From positions 808,501 to 872,500 of the forward strand of contig NZ_JAYKZY010000002.1 of the NCBI RefSeq assembly GCF_035818615.1: 64,000 nt of DNA, written 5' to 3'. Shown piece by piece: positions 10,117-19,514 of the stretch. This DNA comes from Sphingobium sp. CR2-8 (GTDB lineage: Bacteria > Pseudomonadota > Alphaproteobacteria > Sphingomonadales > Sphingomonadaceae). The translations under genes were made by a program, and so were the position numbers. The notes under the pieces are model-generated. The model did not search any database. It was given only the letters and a program-made list of their open reading frames with translations, and was not told the DNA's origin. The stretch's first letter is position 1, and every line of letters starts with the position of its first letter.

Positions 10117-11240
10117 ATGACCGCTCTCAATATCCCCCCCATGCGCGCCTCTACCTTCGGCCCACATGGTTCGTGCCGACACCGATCGGCTTGCCGGACG
10201 GGTCCGTGGCGCGGATGGGCAATGGGCTGATCTGGTTCCAGGCCTATGAACTCAGCGCCTTCGACGGCGCGCGCCGGATCGCGCGGGCAACGGTGCCGGT
10301 CGCCGATTTCGACGCGGCGATCGCGACGCTGCCCGATGCGCTGGCGGCGCGGGCGCAGCGGCTGGCAGCCAACATCTCGGCGATCCGCGCGCCTTTGCAA
10401 CTGGGCGACCGCACCATCCGCTTCGACGCGCCGCAGGTGATGGCAATCCTGAACGTCACGCCCGACAGTTTCTCCGACGGAGGCAAGCATGTCGGCGATC
10501 CGCAGGCGGCCGCCGACGCGGGTTTCGCCATGGCGGCGGCGGGTGCGGCACTGATCGATGTGGGCGGCGAATCGACCCGGCCGCGCGCGCCCAAAGTCTG
10601 GGAAGGCGATGAGATCGCCCGCATCGCGCCGGTGATCGAACGGCTGGCCGCGGCGGGCGTGCCGGTCTCGGTCGACACGCGCAAGGCTGCAGTGATGGAA
10701 GCCGCGCTGTCCGCCGGTGCGAAAATCGTCAACGATGTCAGCGCCCTGGCGCATGATCCGCGCAGCCTGGATGTCGTGGCGCGTGCGGCATGCCCCGTCA
10801 TCCTGATGCATGCGCCTTCGTCCGGGGACGATCCGCACGACAATCCTGCTGGTTATGGCGAGGTCGTCGCGGACGTGTTCGACCATCTGGAGGCGCGGAT
10901 CGCCGCCTGCGAAGCGGGCGGCATTGCGCGCGCCGACATCCTGGTCGATCCGGGGCTGGGCTTCGGCAAGTCGCTGGCCGACAATCTGGCGCTGGTGAAC
11001 GGCCTGGCGACTTTCCAGGCGCTGGGCGTGCCCTTGCTCTTCGCGGGCAGCCGCAAGCGCTTGATCGGCGCGCTGTCGAACGAAGCGCCTGCCGCCGACC
11101 GGCTGGGCGGTTCGGTCGCGCTCGCCTTCCGCGCGGCGCAGCTTGGCGCGCAGATGGTGCGGGTGCATGATGTCCGCGAAAGTGTCCAGGCGCTCCACAT
11201 GTGGCGTGGTTTGGCGGATGCGGGGCTAAGCGCGGTTTAG
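10117..11240 (+). CDS. folP: Dihydropteroate synthase, N-terminus apparently frameshifted
   Basis: FolP condenses 6-hydroxymethyl-dihydropterin pyrophosphate with p-aminobenzoate in folate synthesis and is the sulfonamide target. From 10173 on the protein is intact, with the family blocks ILNVTPDSFSDGG, IDVGGESTRPRA, VSVDTRKAAVM, IVNDVSAL, ILVDPGLGFGKS and LFAGSRKRLIG. The ATG at 10117 leads into a C7 run (10134-10140) and then out of frame; with one more C it reads MTALNIPPHARLYLRPTWFV and joins the main frame, matching the RxYLRPT opening I expect of sphingomonad FolP. As written, only a GTG at 10173 with no clear ribosome site would start it. Confidence 0.9.
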
Positions 11241-11775
11241 AAAGCCGAACGGGCGTTGCCGATGCGGGGCTGAATAAGATCCGTCATGCCAGCGCAGGCT
11301 GGCATCTTAGGCAACGAAGCGCAAGAACGCCTGAGACCCCAGCCTTCGCGGGACCACCAATATTGTAACTCGCTGGAAATTGCGATCTGATCCAATATAG
11401 CTGGGGAGCGGCCGTAGGGGTAATAGATCAAGTGCTCTATCGGATTGATTTTGATAGATAATTCAAGACAAATGGCAATCCGTCCCCACGAACGTTCCCA
11501 TATTTTGCATGGGTTGCGATGGGAATTGAATGAGGCTGGGCCGGCGACTGTCCGCCCCATCATCAAATTATTGAAGGCAAAACCATTATATTGCCTAGCT
11601 AGACGGCGCAAGAAATCCCAGGCCGTCCTATGCCTCCGCCTATGGGCGCACTCGGCAGCCGTCGCAAGGCACTAAATTCACATAGAAATCTGTTCGAGGA
11701 AGTGTGTTCAGACACTGACAGCCGTCGTTCACCCCTGTTCCCTCCGCATGGCCGCTCTATGGAAGCAGCGCCCGC
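11241..11775. other. Intergenic region, no supported gene
   Basis: A perfect hairpin TGCCAGC-GCAG-GCTGGCA (11287-11304) lies just after folP and resembles the short palindromes elsewhere in the window; with the related CCAGCCTTCGCGGGA near 11340 it forms a larger dyad. The rest is A/T-richer than the surroundings (for example 11440-11510) and contains only short frames without ribosome sites or recognisable products. It marks the border between conserved chromosome and the catabolic region. Confidence 0.6.
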
Positions 11776-12213
11776 TTAGGACCAGAGCCTGATCAGGACT
11801 GAACGTGCCGGTCGATCATCCCCGCCCAGTCGTTCGACTATTAATCGTTCCTGTTCTTCCATGACTTCTCGCGCTTGGACGCACATTTTCAGTCCGATCG
11901 GGGTCAACGCGAGCCCGTGCGATCGGCCGTCGACCGGCTCTCGTGTCACCAGCTTGCGCTCCTCAAGTCCGGCGGTCAGCGGCACCATATTGGCGCGTTT
12001 GATACCCAGTATCCGGCCAAGGTCGCTCTGGGTAATTTGCGAATTGCATTCGATCAGTAGCAGGATCGACGCCTCCGAAACCTTCAGACCCACCGCGTCG
12101 AGGCGCTGCGCCAGTTCCCCAATGATCTCATTCGACGCGCGTCGCAAAAGATAACCAAGGTGGCCAGCGAAGGGATTTTCAAATTTACGGTCGGATGAAC
12201 TGGCCATGGACAC
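11776..12213 (-). CDS. MarR-family regulator, FerC-like
   Basis: A 145-residue winged-helix regulator: LKVSEASILLLIECNSQITQ, recognition helix DLGRILGIKRANMVPLTAGLEE, wing REPVDGRSHGLALTPIG. In Sphingobium SYK-6 the MarR protein FerC represses the ferBA operon and is relieved by hydroxycinnamoyl-CoA thioesters. Here the gene diverges, with a 73-bp gap, from a vanillin dehydrogenase-ferB-ferA operon, which makes the same role likely. The gap holds a good promoter overlapped by an inverted repeat (12230-12269). The symbol ferC is not assigned because orthology is inferred from context. Confidence 0.8.
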   Translation of the reverse strand: MSMASSSDRKFENPFAGHLGYLLRRASNEIIGELAQRLDAVGLKVSEASILLLIECNSQITQSDLGRILGIKRANMVPLTAGLEERKLVTREPVDGRSHGLALTPIGLKMCVQAREVMEEQERLIVERLGGDDRPARSVLIRLWS

Positions 12214-12229
12214 CTCTTACAAACCGGAC

Positions 12230-12269
12230 TTGCCATTGGCAAATGAGATTGTTATGATTCATAGCATAA
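12230..12269 (+). promoter_or_regulatory. Promoter and candidate MarR operator for the ferulate operon
   Basis: A sigma-70-type promoter reads TTGCCA (12230-12235), 17-bp spacer, TATGAT (12253-12258). It is overlapped by two dyads: TTGCCA-T-TGGCAA (12230-12242, perfect) over the -35 and TTATGATTCATAGCATAA (12252-12269, arms matching 6 of 7) over the -10 and likely start point. A repressor bound at either would block RNA polymerase. Which dyad binds the MarR protein is not known. Confidence 0.6.
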
Positions 12270-12286
12270 TGAGGGAGAGTATCACG

Positions 12287-13738
12287 ATGCGGCATATGGA
12301 TCTGAACATCGGGGGTATAGCTTGCCACGCGATGTCAGGGGCGACGTTCGAGCGTCTCAATCCAGTCACCGGTGCGGTGGCTACCGCCGCAGCGGCCGCA
12401 GGCACGGCGGACGCGACCGCCGCCGGCGATGCCGCCGCCGCCGCCCTGCCTGTCTGGTCGACGCTCGGTCCCAATGCGCGCCGCGCGATCCTCTCCAAAG
12501 CCGCCAACTCTCTCGCGGCCAGGGCCGATGATTTCGTCGATGCGATGATGAGCGAGATCGGCGCGACCGAAGGCTGGGCACGCTTCAACCTGACGTTGGC
12601 GGTCGGTATGGTGCATGAGGCGGCCGCCATTACCACCCAGATCGGCGGCGAGGTCATCCCCTCCGACAAGCCGGGCTGCATCGCGATGGCGCTACGCGAA
12701 CCCGTCGGCGTCGTCCTCGGCATCGCGCCATGGAATGCGCCGATCATCCTCGGCGTCCGGGCGATTGCGGTGCCGCTCGCCTGCGGCAACACGGTGATTC
12801 TCAAGGCGTCCGAGCAATGCCCCCGCACCCACGGCCTGATCGTCCAGGCGTTCGTCGAGGCAGGGCTGGGCGACGGCGTCGTGAACCTCATCACCAACGC
12901 GCCCGCCGATGCTGGCGAGGTGGTCGGTGCGCTGATCGACCATCCGGCGGTGCGCCGGGTGAATTTCACCGGATCGACTGCGGTCGGCAGGATCATCGCC
13001 CGGCGCTGCGCCGAACATCTCAAGCCCGCGCTGCTCGAACTGGGTGGCAAGGCTCCATTGATCGTGCTTGAGGATGCTGATCTCGACGAGGCGGTGAAGG
13101 CCGCGGCGTTCGGCGCGTTCATGAACCAGGGCCAGATCTGCATGTCGACCGAGCGGATCATTGTGGTCGACGGCATCGCCGATGATTTCGCCGCGAAGTT
13201 CAGCGCCAAGGTGGCGACGATGACGGTGGGTGATCCGCGCGAGGGCAAGACGCCCCTTGGCGCGGTGGTCGATAGCAAGACCGTCGCTCATGTCGCCGGG
13301 CTGATCGAGGATGCGCTGGCTGCGGGGGCCGAGCAGCTCAACGGTGGCGCAGCAAATGGCGTGCTGCTGCCCGCGCACGTCGTCGACCGCGTGACCCCCG
13401 CGATGAACCTGTTCCGCGAGGAAAGCTTTGGCCCAGTCGTCGCGATCATCCGCGCGAAGGATGAGGCGGAGGCGATCGCCTTGGCCAACGACACCGAATA
13501 TGGCCTGTCCTCCGCGGTGTTCACCCGCGACACCGCCCGCGGCCTACGCGTCGCCCGCCAGATCAAGTCGGGCATCTGCCACATCAACGGTCCCACCGTG
13601 CACGATGAGGCGCAGATGCCCTTCGGCGGGGTCAAAGGGTCGGGCTACGGCCGCTTCGGCGGCAAGGCCGGAATCGACAGCTTCACCGAACTGCGCTGGA
13701 TCACGATCGAAACCCAGCCAGGCCATTTTCCGATCTGA
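12287..13738 (+). CDS. ligV: Vanillin (aromatic aldehyde) dehydrogenase
   Basis: An NAD(P)-dependent aldehyde dehydrogenase of 483 residues. The cofactor and active-site blocks are intact: GIAPWNAPIILGVRAIA, NFTGSTAVGR, the general base Glu in LELGGKAPLIV, and the catalytic Cys at about residue 285 in NQGQICMSTERI. The overall pattern (DKPGCIAMALREPVGVVLGI) is that of vanillin/salicylaldehyde dehydrogenases. It is first in an operon with ferB and ferA, whose product is vanillin, so oxidation of vanillin to vanillate is the expected job. Start ATG 12287 follows GGGAG; several upstream in-frame ATGs overlap the promoter. Confidence 0.85.
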   Translation: MRHMDLNIGGIACHAMSGATFERLNPVTGAVATAAAAAGTADATAAGDAAAAALPVWSTLGPNARRAILSKAANSLAARADDFVDAMMSEIGATEGWARFNLTLAVGMVHEAAAITTQIGGEVIPSDKPGCIAMALREPVGVVLGIAPWNAPIILGVRAIAVPLACGNTVILKASEQCPRTHGLIVQAFVEAGLGDGVVNLITNAPADAGEVVGALIDHPAVRRVNFTGSTAVGRIIARRCAEHLKPALLELGGKAPLIVLEDADLDEAVKAAAFGAFMNQGQICMSTERIIVVDGIADDFAAKFSAKVATMTVGDPREGKTPLGAVVDSKTVAHVAGLIEDALAAGAEQLNGGAANGVLLPAHVVDRVTPAMNLFREESFGPVVAIIRAKDEAEAIALANDTEYGLSSAVFTRDTARGLRVARQIKSGICHINGPTVHDEAQMPFGGVKGSGYGRFGGKAGIDSFTELRWITIETQPGHFPI

Positions 13739-13781
13739 TCCGAGCCAACCACCGCATTTCCCCATGTCAGGAGCCTGTATA

Positions 13782-14627
13782 ATGACCACCGAAATCGATC
13801 CCGTCGAACTCGCCACCGTCGCCTGCACCGTCGAGGACGGCATCGCCTGGGTCAGCTTCAACCGCGCCGACAAGCGTAACTGCATGTCGCCGCGCCTCAA
13901 CCGCCAGATGATGCGGGTGCTCGATGAACTCGAATTTCGCGCCGACGTCGGCGTGCTGGTGCTGACCGGCGAAGGCACGGCTTGGTCCGCCGGCATGGAC
14001 CTCAAGGAGTATTTCCGCGAGACCGAGGCGCAGGGGCTTCAGGGCACGCGCGGAGCGCAGCGGGAGAGCTATGGCTGGTGGCGGCGGCTGCGCTGGTATC
14101 AGAAGCCGACGATCGCGATGGTCAACGGCTGGTGCTTCGGCGGCGCCTATGGCCCTCTGTTCGCCTGCGACCTCGCCTTCGCGGCGGAGGACGCGCAGTT
14201 CGGCCTGTCCGAGATCAACTGGGGCATTCTGCCCGGCGGTGGCGCGGCCAAGATCGCGACCGAGATGACGTCGTTCCGCAACGCCATGTACCATGCGATA
14301 ATGGGCGAGAATATCGACGGCAAGACCGCCGTCGAATGGGGCTTCGTTAACGAGGCCCTGCCGCTCGACCGGCTGAAGGCCCGCGTCGCCGAGGTCGCCG
14401 ACGTGCTAAAGAAGAAGAACCCGGTCGCGCTGAAGGCGACAAAGGACGCGATCCGCCGCGTCCGCGAGATGACCTACGACAATGCCGAGGATTATCTGAT
14501 CCGTGCGCAGGAAGCCGCCAACAGTTACGACAATGACGGCCGCAAGGAGGGCATCAAGCAGTTCATCGACGACAAGACCTACAAGCCGGGTCTTGGGGCC
14601 TACGATCTCTCCAAGCAGAACGGCTGA
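13782..14627 (+). CDS. ferB: Feruloyl-CoA (p-hydroxycinnamoyl-CoA) hydratase/lyase
   Basis: A crotonase-fold enzyme of 281 residues that hydrates feruloyl-CoA and splits the adduct to vanillin and acetyl-CoA. Visible are the oxyanion-hole segments WSAGMDLKEYFRE and MVNGWCFGGAYGPLFACDLA and the catalytic Glu in AQFGLSEINWGILPGGG, which match hydroxycinnamoyl-CoA hydratase-lyases rather than fatty-acid enoyl-CoA hydratases. The Trp/Tyr-rich stretch SYGWWRRLRWYQKP is also typical. ATG 13782 follows CAGGAG. It lies 43 bp after the aldehyde dehydrogenase and 8 bp before ferA in one operon. Confidence 0.92.
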   Translation: MTTEIDPVELATVACTVEDGIAWVSFNRADKRNCMSPRLNRQMMRVLDELEFRADVGVLVLTGEGTAWSAGMDLKEYFRETEAQGLQGTRGAQRESYGWWRRLRWYQKPTIAMVNGWCFGGAYGPLFACDLAFAAEDAQFGLSEINWGILPGGGAAKIATEMTSFRNAMYHAIMGENIDGKTAVEWGFVNEALPLDRLKARVAEVADVLKKKNPVALKATKDAIRRVREMTYDNAEDYLIRAQEAANSYDNDGRKEGIKQFIDDKTYKPGLGAYDLSKQNG

Positions 14628-14635
14628 CCCGCGCC

Positions 14636-16789
14636 ATGACGATCGCGTCGCTCGACCGACTGCTCCGCCCGCGTTCGATCGCGATAGTCGGCGCGTCCGA
14701 CAAACCCGGCGCGCTGGGTGCATCGGTGCTCACCAACCTCCAACGGCAGGGCTTTTCGGGTGACATCCACCTGATCAATCCGAAGCGGGACGTGATCGGG
14801 GGCCGCGCATGCATCAAGAGCATCGCCGACCTGCCCGACGGCGTCGATGCCGCAGTGCTGGCGATTCCGCGGGTCGCAGTGCTCGATGCCGTCCGGGCGC
14901 TCGCGGCGCGCGGCGTCGGCGCGGCGATCATCTTTTCCGCGGGATTTGCCGAAGGCGGCGCGGAGGGTATGGCCGAGCAGCAGGAACTGGCGCGCATCGC
15001 CGATGCGGCGGGTATGGTGATCGAGGGGCCGAACTGTCTGGGCCTCGTCAATTTTGTCGACGGCATCCCGCTGACCTTCGTCGAATTGCCGCCGGTGAAG
15101 ATAGACACTGGCGCACGCATCGGCATCGTCTCGCAATCAGGCGCGATGGCGGCGGTGCTGGGCGTCTCGCTGATCAGCCGCGCGCTGCCGCTTTCCTTTT
15201 CGGTATCGACGGGGAACGAGGCCGCGAGCGGGGTCGAGGACTATCTCGATTATCTGATCGACCACGACGACACCCGCGTGATCGCGATGATCGTGGAGCA
15301 ATTCCGCAAGCCCGCCCGCCTCCTCGACGCCGCGCGCCGCGCGCGAGCGGCGGGCAAGCACATCGTCCTGCTCCATCCCGGCCAGAGCAGCGCGGCACGC
15401 GAATCCGCCGCGACCCATACGGGCGCGATGGCGGGCGACTATGCGGTAATGCGTACCCTGGTCCAGCGCGCCGGCGTGATTTTCGCCGAGACGCTGGAGG
15501 AACTGGCTGACATCGCCGAGATCGCTCTGCGCTGTCCGATGCTGCCGCAAGGCGGTGCCGCCGTCGTCGTCGAGTCGGGTGCCTACAAGGCTCTGACCCT
15601 CGATTTCTGTGAAGCGATCGGCCTGCGGCTCCCCGTGATTTACGATGCCGACAGCTCCGTGCTGCGCGCCGCGATGCCCGATTTCGTGCCGGTGTCCAAC
15701 CCGCTCGACATCACCGCGCAGGGTCTGGTCGATCCCGACCTCTATCGCCGCACGATCGCGGCGCTGATCGACGATGATCGGTTCGGCACGATCATCGTAC
15801 CGCTGATCCAGACCGATCCCGGCACCAGCCGGATCAAGTTCCCGACCGTCGCCGCCGCGATCCGTGACATGAAACCGGCCAAGCCGGTAATCGTCGTCGG
15901 CCTGGATGAGGGCGCAGAGGTCCCCGAAGCCTATATCGACGAACTGCGCGCGCTCGGCGTGCCCTATTTCCCCACCACCGAACGGGTCTACCGCGCGGTC
16001 AAGCGACTGTCCGACCATGCCGACCGCGATTTTGCGGTAGCCGATGGTGCGCCAACGCTTCTCCCCGGCCTTGCGCGCGAAGGCGGCGTTATTCCCGAAT
16101 ATCGGGCCAAGGCCCTGCTCGGCCCGATCGGCGTGCCTTTCCCTCCGGCGACGCTCGCCACCACGGCAGAGGAGGCGCTGGCCGCCGCCGAAGCGATGGG
16201 CTGGCCGGTCGTGCTGAAGGCGCAGTCGGCCGATCTGTCGCACAAGAGCGACGTGGGCGGCGTGATCGTCGGCCTGTCCGATCGGGTAGCCTTGGCCGCC
16301 GGATGGGACCAACTTGCGGCAAACATCGCACACCACCGCCCCGGCCTGATCCTCGACGGCGTGCTGGTGGAAAAGATGGGCGCGCGCGGCACCGAACTGC
16401 TCGTCGGCGCGCGCAACGATCCTGAATGGGGGGCGGTGATCCTGCTGGGCTTTGGCGGCGTGATGGCAGAACTGCTCCACGACGTCCGCCTGATACCGCA
16501 CGACCTGACCCGCGACGCAATCCTTGCGGAATTGCGCCAGTTGAAGAGCGCGGCGCTGTTCGACGGTTTCCGCGGATCACCGGCGCTGGACGTCGATGCG
16601 GTCGCCGATATCGTGATCGCGGTGGGTCGTCTGCTTGCCGCCGAACCCACGATCCGCGAGATCGATCTGAACCCGGTGCTGGTCTATCCAGTCGGCAAGG
16701 GGGCGATGGCGCTCGACGCGCTGATGCTGATCGACACCGGCGGTAGCATCACCGGCGCGGCGGCGTATCCCGACAATCCGAATACCTAA
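14636..16789 (+). CDS. ferA: Feruloyl-CoA synthetase, ADP-forming type
   Basis: A 717-residue ADP-forming acyl-CoA synthetase that activates ferulate and related hydroxycinnamates with CoA and ATP. Order: CoA-binding Rossmann domain (RSIAIVGASDKPGALG), succinyl-CoA-ligase-like domains with the phospho-histidine loop THTGAMAGD (His near residue 261), then a C-terminal ATP-grasp domain (PVVLKAQSADLSHKSDVGGV ... REIDLNPVLVYP). This is the FerA type described in Sphingobium SYK-6, unlike the AMP-forming Fcs of Pseudomonas. Its position directly after ferB fixes the substrate class. Confidence 0.9.
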   Translation: MTIASLDRLLRPRSIAIVGASDKPGALGASVLTNLQRQGFSGDIHLINPKRDVIGGRACIKSIADLPDGVDAAVLAIPRVAVLDAVRALAARGVGAAIIFSAGFAEGGAEGMAEQQELARIADAAGMVIEGPNCLGLVNFVDGIPLTFVELPPVKIDTGARIGIVSQSGAMAAVLGVSLISRALPLSFSVSTGNEAASGVEDYLDYLIDHDDTRVIAMIVEQFRKPARLLDAARRARAAGKHIVLLHPGQSSAARESAATHTGAMAGDYAVMRTLVQRAGVIFAETLEELADIAEIALRCPMLPQGGAAVVVESGAYKALTLDFCEAIGLRLPVIYDADSSVLRAAMPDFVPVSNPLDITAQGLVDPDLYRRTIAALIDDDRFGTIIVPLIQTDPGTSRIKFPTVAAAIRDMKPAKPVIVVGLDEGAEVPEAYIDELRALGVPYFPTTERVYRAVKRLSDHADRDFAVADGAPTLLPGLAREGGVIPEYRAKALLGPIGVPFPPATLATTAEEALAAAEAMGWPVVLKAQSADLSHKSDVGGVIVGLSDRVALAAGWDQLAANIAHHRPGLILDGVLVEKMGARGTELLVGARNDPEWGAVILLGFGGVMAELLHDVRLIPHDLTRDAILAELRQLKSAALFDGFRGSPALDVDAVADIVIAVGRLLAAEPTIREIDLNPVLVYPVGKGAMALDALMLIDTGGSITGAAAYPDNPNT

Positions 16790-16835
16790 AAACCGGCGCT
16801 CGACTGGTAGAGAAACGATAGCGAGGGACAAGAGG

Positions 16836-18152
16836 ATGGCTGAGGACCCACGTCGGATATTGGCCGCCGCGCCGATGCGACGGCCGCAGATCGTTGCGAT
16901 CACGTTGTGCGTACTGCTCAACGCGCTTGACGGATTCGACGTGCTGTCGATCAGCTTCGCATCGCCCGGCATCGCGAAGGAATGGGGCGTCGACCGCGCC
17001 GCGCTCGGCATCGTGCTGTCGATGGAACTGATCGGCATGATGGCCGGATCGATCGGTCTCGGTGCGTTATGCGACCGGATCGGCCGCCGCCCGACGATCC
17101 TCGGCTGCCTCGCGATCATGGGGTCGGGAATGGCGATGGCGATGCACGCGAGCGATATCGAAACCCTGTCGGTATTCCGCCTGTTCACCGGCATCGGCAT
17201 CGGTGGCATGCTCGCCGCAACCAATGCCGTGACCGCCGAAGTCGCCAATGCCCGTCGCCGCAACATGGCGATCGCGATCATGGCGAGCGGCTATCCGGTC
17301 GGCGCGATCGTCGGCGGCTCGGTCGCGTCGTTGATGTTCGCCGCCGGGCACGATTGGCGATCGGTATTCGCACTCGGCGCGGCCGCTACGGCGCTGTGCA
17401 TCCCGTTGATCTGGTTCCTGCTGCCCGAGACGGTGGCGTTCCTCGTCCACAAGCGCGGACCTGATACGCTCGACAGGGTCAACGCGGTCCTGCGCCGGCT
17501 GGGCCACGCGGTGATCGACGCGTTGCCCCCACCGGCGCCCGGCGGCACGCGCGGCGGCATTGGCCAGCTGTTCCGGCCTGGCCTTGCCGCGATTACAGTC
17601 CTGCTGACCCTCGCCTATTTCGCGCACATCCTGACCTTCTACTTTATCTTGAAATGGACCCCGAAGGTCGTCGTCGACATGGGTTTCTCGCCCTCGTCGG
17701 CGGGCGGCGTGCTGGTCTGGGCAAACATCGGCGGGGCGATCGGATCGCTGGCGCTGAGCGTGCTGACGCAGCGTTTCCCCGTCCGCTGGCTGACGATCGG
17801 GGCGATGCTGCTGTCGACGGCGATGGTGGCGGGATTCGGCCATGCGCCCGCGAACATTGCCACGCTCTCGCTGACCGTCGCTATCGCCGGCTTCTGCACC
17901 AATGGCGGCATAGTCGGGCTGTACGCGATGATCGCCCAGTCCTTTCCTACGGCGCTCCGTGCAAGCGGCACTGGCTTCGCGATCGGCGTAGGGCGCGGCG
18001 GCGCGGCACTCAGTCCGATCATGGCGGGCTTCATGTTTCAGGGCGGGATCGGCTTTGCCGGCGTCGCGCTGGCGATGGCGCTGGGATCGGTGGTGGCGGC
18101 AGGCGCGCTGTTCATGCTGCGCTACGAGGAGCGAACTGCGCTTACCGGCTAA
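16836..18152 (+). CDS. MFS transporter, aromatic acid:H+ symporter family
   Basis: A 438-residue inner-membrane protein with about twelve membrane segments. The LNALDGFDVLSISFASPGI motif in helix 1 and GALCDRIGRRPTIL in the first cytoplasmic loop are signatures of the AAHS family (PcaK, BenK, VanK). It follows ferA by 46 bp and is probably cotranscribed, so it likely imports ferulate or another hydroxycinnamate. Start ATG 16836 follows an AGAGG site. The 180 bp after its stop hold no gene I can support. Confidence 0.85.
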   Translation: MAEDPRRILAAAPMRRPQIVAITLCVLLNALDGFDVLSISFASPGIAKEWGVDRAALGIVLSMELIGMMAGSIGLGALCDRIGRRPTILGCLAIMGSGMAMAMHASDIETLSVFRLFTGIGIGGMLAATNAVTAEVANARRRNMAIAIMASGYPVGAIVGGSVASLMFAAGHDWRSVFALGAAATALCIPLIWFLLPETVAFLVHKRGPDTLDRVNAVLRRLGHAVIDALPPPAPGGTRGGIGQLFRPGLAAITVLLTLAYFAHILTFYFILKWTPKVVVDMGFSPSSAGGVLVWANIGGAIGSLALSVLTQRFPVRWLTIGAMLLSTAMVAGFGHAPANIATLSLTVAIAGFCTNGGIVGLYAMIAQSFPTALRASGTGFAIGVGRGGAALSPIMAGFMFQGGIGFAGVALAMALGSVVAAGALFMLRYEERTALTG

Positions 18153-18331
18153 GCCATTTCTTCAGGCAGCAATGCGATATCGACCTGCTCCATCATTGCC
18201 GACTGCAAAGGGAACGTCCTTGCGCCGTAAGCGAAGTGTGAGTTGACCGATGCCAGTGTCGTGCAGGCGCTCCTGGCCACAGACACGGCAAGCGGTCTGG
18301 CAGAGCGTAGCTGCCGAAGCCATGAAAAGCG

Positions 18332-19249
18332 TCACCGATCGACGGAAGCAGACTTTTCCGAACCACCAGAATGTTCGCAGGCGGCGGACCACAGGGCCTC
18401 CGATACTTTCGACAGCGATATGGCTGGCCGGACAAGTGCGATAGCAATTTTGGTATAGTATATCTCATTTGCGGCAAGAGTGATCTGCCCGGTCGCGAGT
18501 GCCGGGCGTGCCAGGGATTGCGGCACCCAAGCGACGCCGCGGCCGTCGATCGCCATCGACAGCAGGGCGGCGGCAAGCCTCGACCGGAGTACGACCTCCA
18601 ACGGCGGAGTAAGTTGCCGAGACGTCCAGTCCGCAAGCAGAATTCGGCCCAGACCCGATTCCGGGCTATAGGCGAGATAGGGCACCTCGGCATCGTTCAG
18701 CCCCCATCTGGGCGCGCCGGTTTCGTCAGGCTGGCATACAGGTACGAGCAGATCCTCTCCGATGGTCACCCATTTAAAATCCTTGGTGTCGAGGGAAGTC
18801 CTCATGAGCGGATGATGATGCGACAGGAGGAATGCCGCCTCGCCGCGCCGCATCATCCTCTCGCACGCCTGAAGGCTGTCCGACTTAAGATTGATCGGCT
18901 CGTGCGGCGCGTGGTCGACAATCCAATGCGGGAAGAAGCTGAACGATAGCGCGTGCGTGGCAGCGATCGTGAGCACTGAATTGGCTTGCTCCGCCACCTC
19001 AAGGGCTGCGACTCGCGCCCGATATATATCGCGAACGGAAACTAGTATGTAATTGTGAAACTGCTCGCCCGCAGGGCTTAGAATGGTTCCTGCTTTCGTT
19101 CGCATAAACAGCGCCGTTCCCACCCATTGTTCCAGAGAGCGGATACGACGACCGAACGCTGGTTGAGTAACGTTCCGTTGTTCCGCAGCGCGCGAGAAAT
19201 TCCGCTCCTCTGCAAGCGCCAGGAAATCTTCCAGCCAATCAAGTTGCAT
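18332..19249 (-). CDS. LysR-family regulator
   Basis: A 305-residue LysR-type regulator. The N-terminal helix-turn-helix reads MQLDWLEDFLALAEERNFSR ... VTQPAFGRRIRSLEQWVG; the rest is the periplasmic-binding-protein-like effector domain (VLTIAATHALSFSFFPHWI, RLAAALLSMAIDGRGVAWVP). It diverges from the TonB receptor across about 265 bp, the usual arrangement for a target gene. A 14-bp motif near its start (19331-19344) recurs exactly upstream of the dicarboxylate carrier gene at 23206-23219. The ATG at 19249 fits family starts; 19261 is possible. Confidence 0.88.
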   Translation of the reverse strand: MQLDWLEDFLALAEERNFSRAAEQRNVTQPAFGRRIRSLEQWVGTALFMRTKAGTILSPAGEQFHNYILVSVRDIYRARVAALEVAEQANSVLTIAATHALSFSFFPHWIVDHAPHEPINLKSDSLQACERMMRRGEAAFLLSHHHPLMRTSLDTKDFKWVTIGEDLLVPVCQPDETGAPRWGLNDAEVPYLAYSPESGLGRILLADWTSRQLTPPLEVVLRSRLAAALLSMAIDGRGVAWVPQSLARPALATGQITLAANEIYYTKIAIALVRPAISLSKVSEALWSAACEHSGGSEKSASVDR

Positions 19250-19330
19250 ATCACCCGCCATCGCTCGCCGCCGAATGACCGGCGGCGCAAGCATGGATCG
19301 TTATGCCGAAACGGCACAGACGGCAATGAT

Positions 19331-19344
19331 ATTGGCATTTGATC
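19331..19344. promoter_or_regulatory. Candidate LysR-linked operator, copy 1
   Basis: ATTGGCATTTGATC in the divergent lysR/TonB-receptor promoter region, 82 bp from the lysR start. The same 14 bases occur at 23206-23219 ahead of the dicarboxylate carrier. Binding by the LysR protein is an inference; a 12-base version also occurs by chance inside a coding region near 60674. Confidence 0.4.
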
Positions 19345-19514
19345 GCGGCTTTGATTCAACGGCATCATCAGGCGCGTTGATTGCTAAATTGGGCCCGCAT
19401 GCGGTCAGGATGCAGTCCGGCATATAGGACCGAGATAAAATCATTATTTCGGAAAAAGCATAAAGAAACTGCGGCTACAAAAAATCAAAGCCGCCTACAT
19501 TGGGGAGGACGATC

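Noticed and set aside
11445..11675. Short frame in the folP-ferC gap
   Set aside because: No ribosome site, only a TTG start at the required place and no recognisable product; kept as non-coding.
15137..16501. A 454-codon minus-strand frame within ferA
   Set aside because: Shadow of ferA; no recognisable domain or ribosome site.
18153..18331. Possible gene remnant between the aromatic-acid transporter and lysR
   Set aside because: Cys-rich short frames on the minus strand look suggestive but have no start signal and match nothing I recognise.
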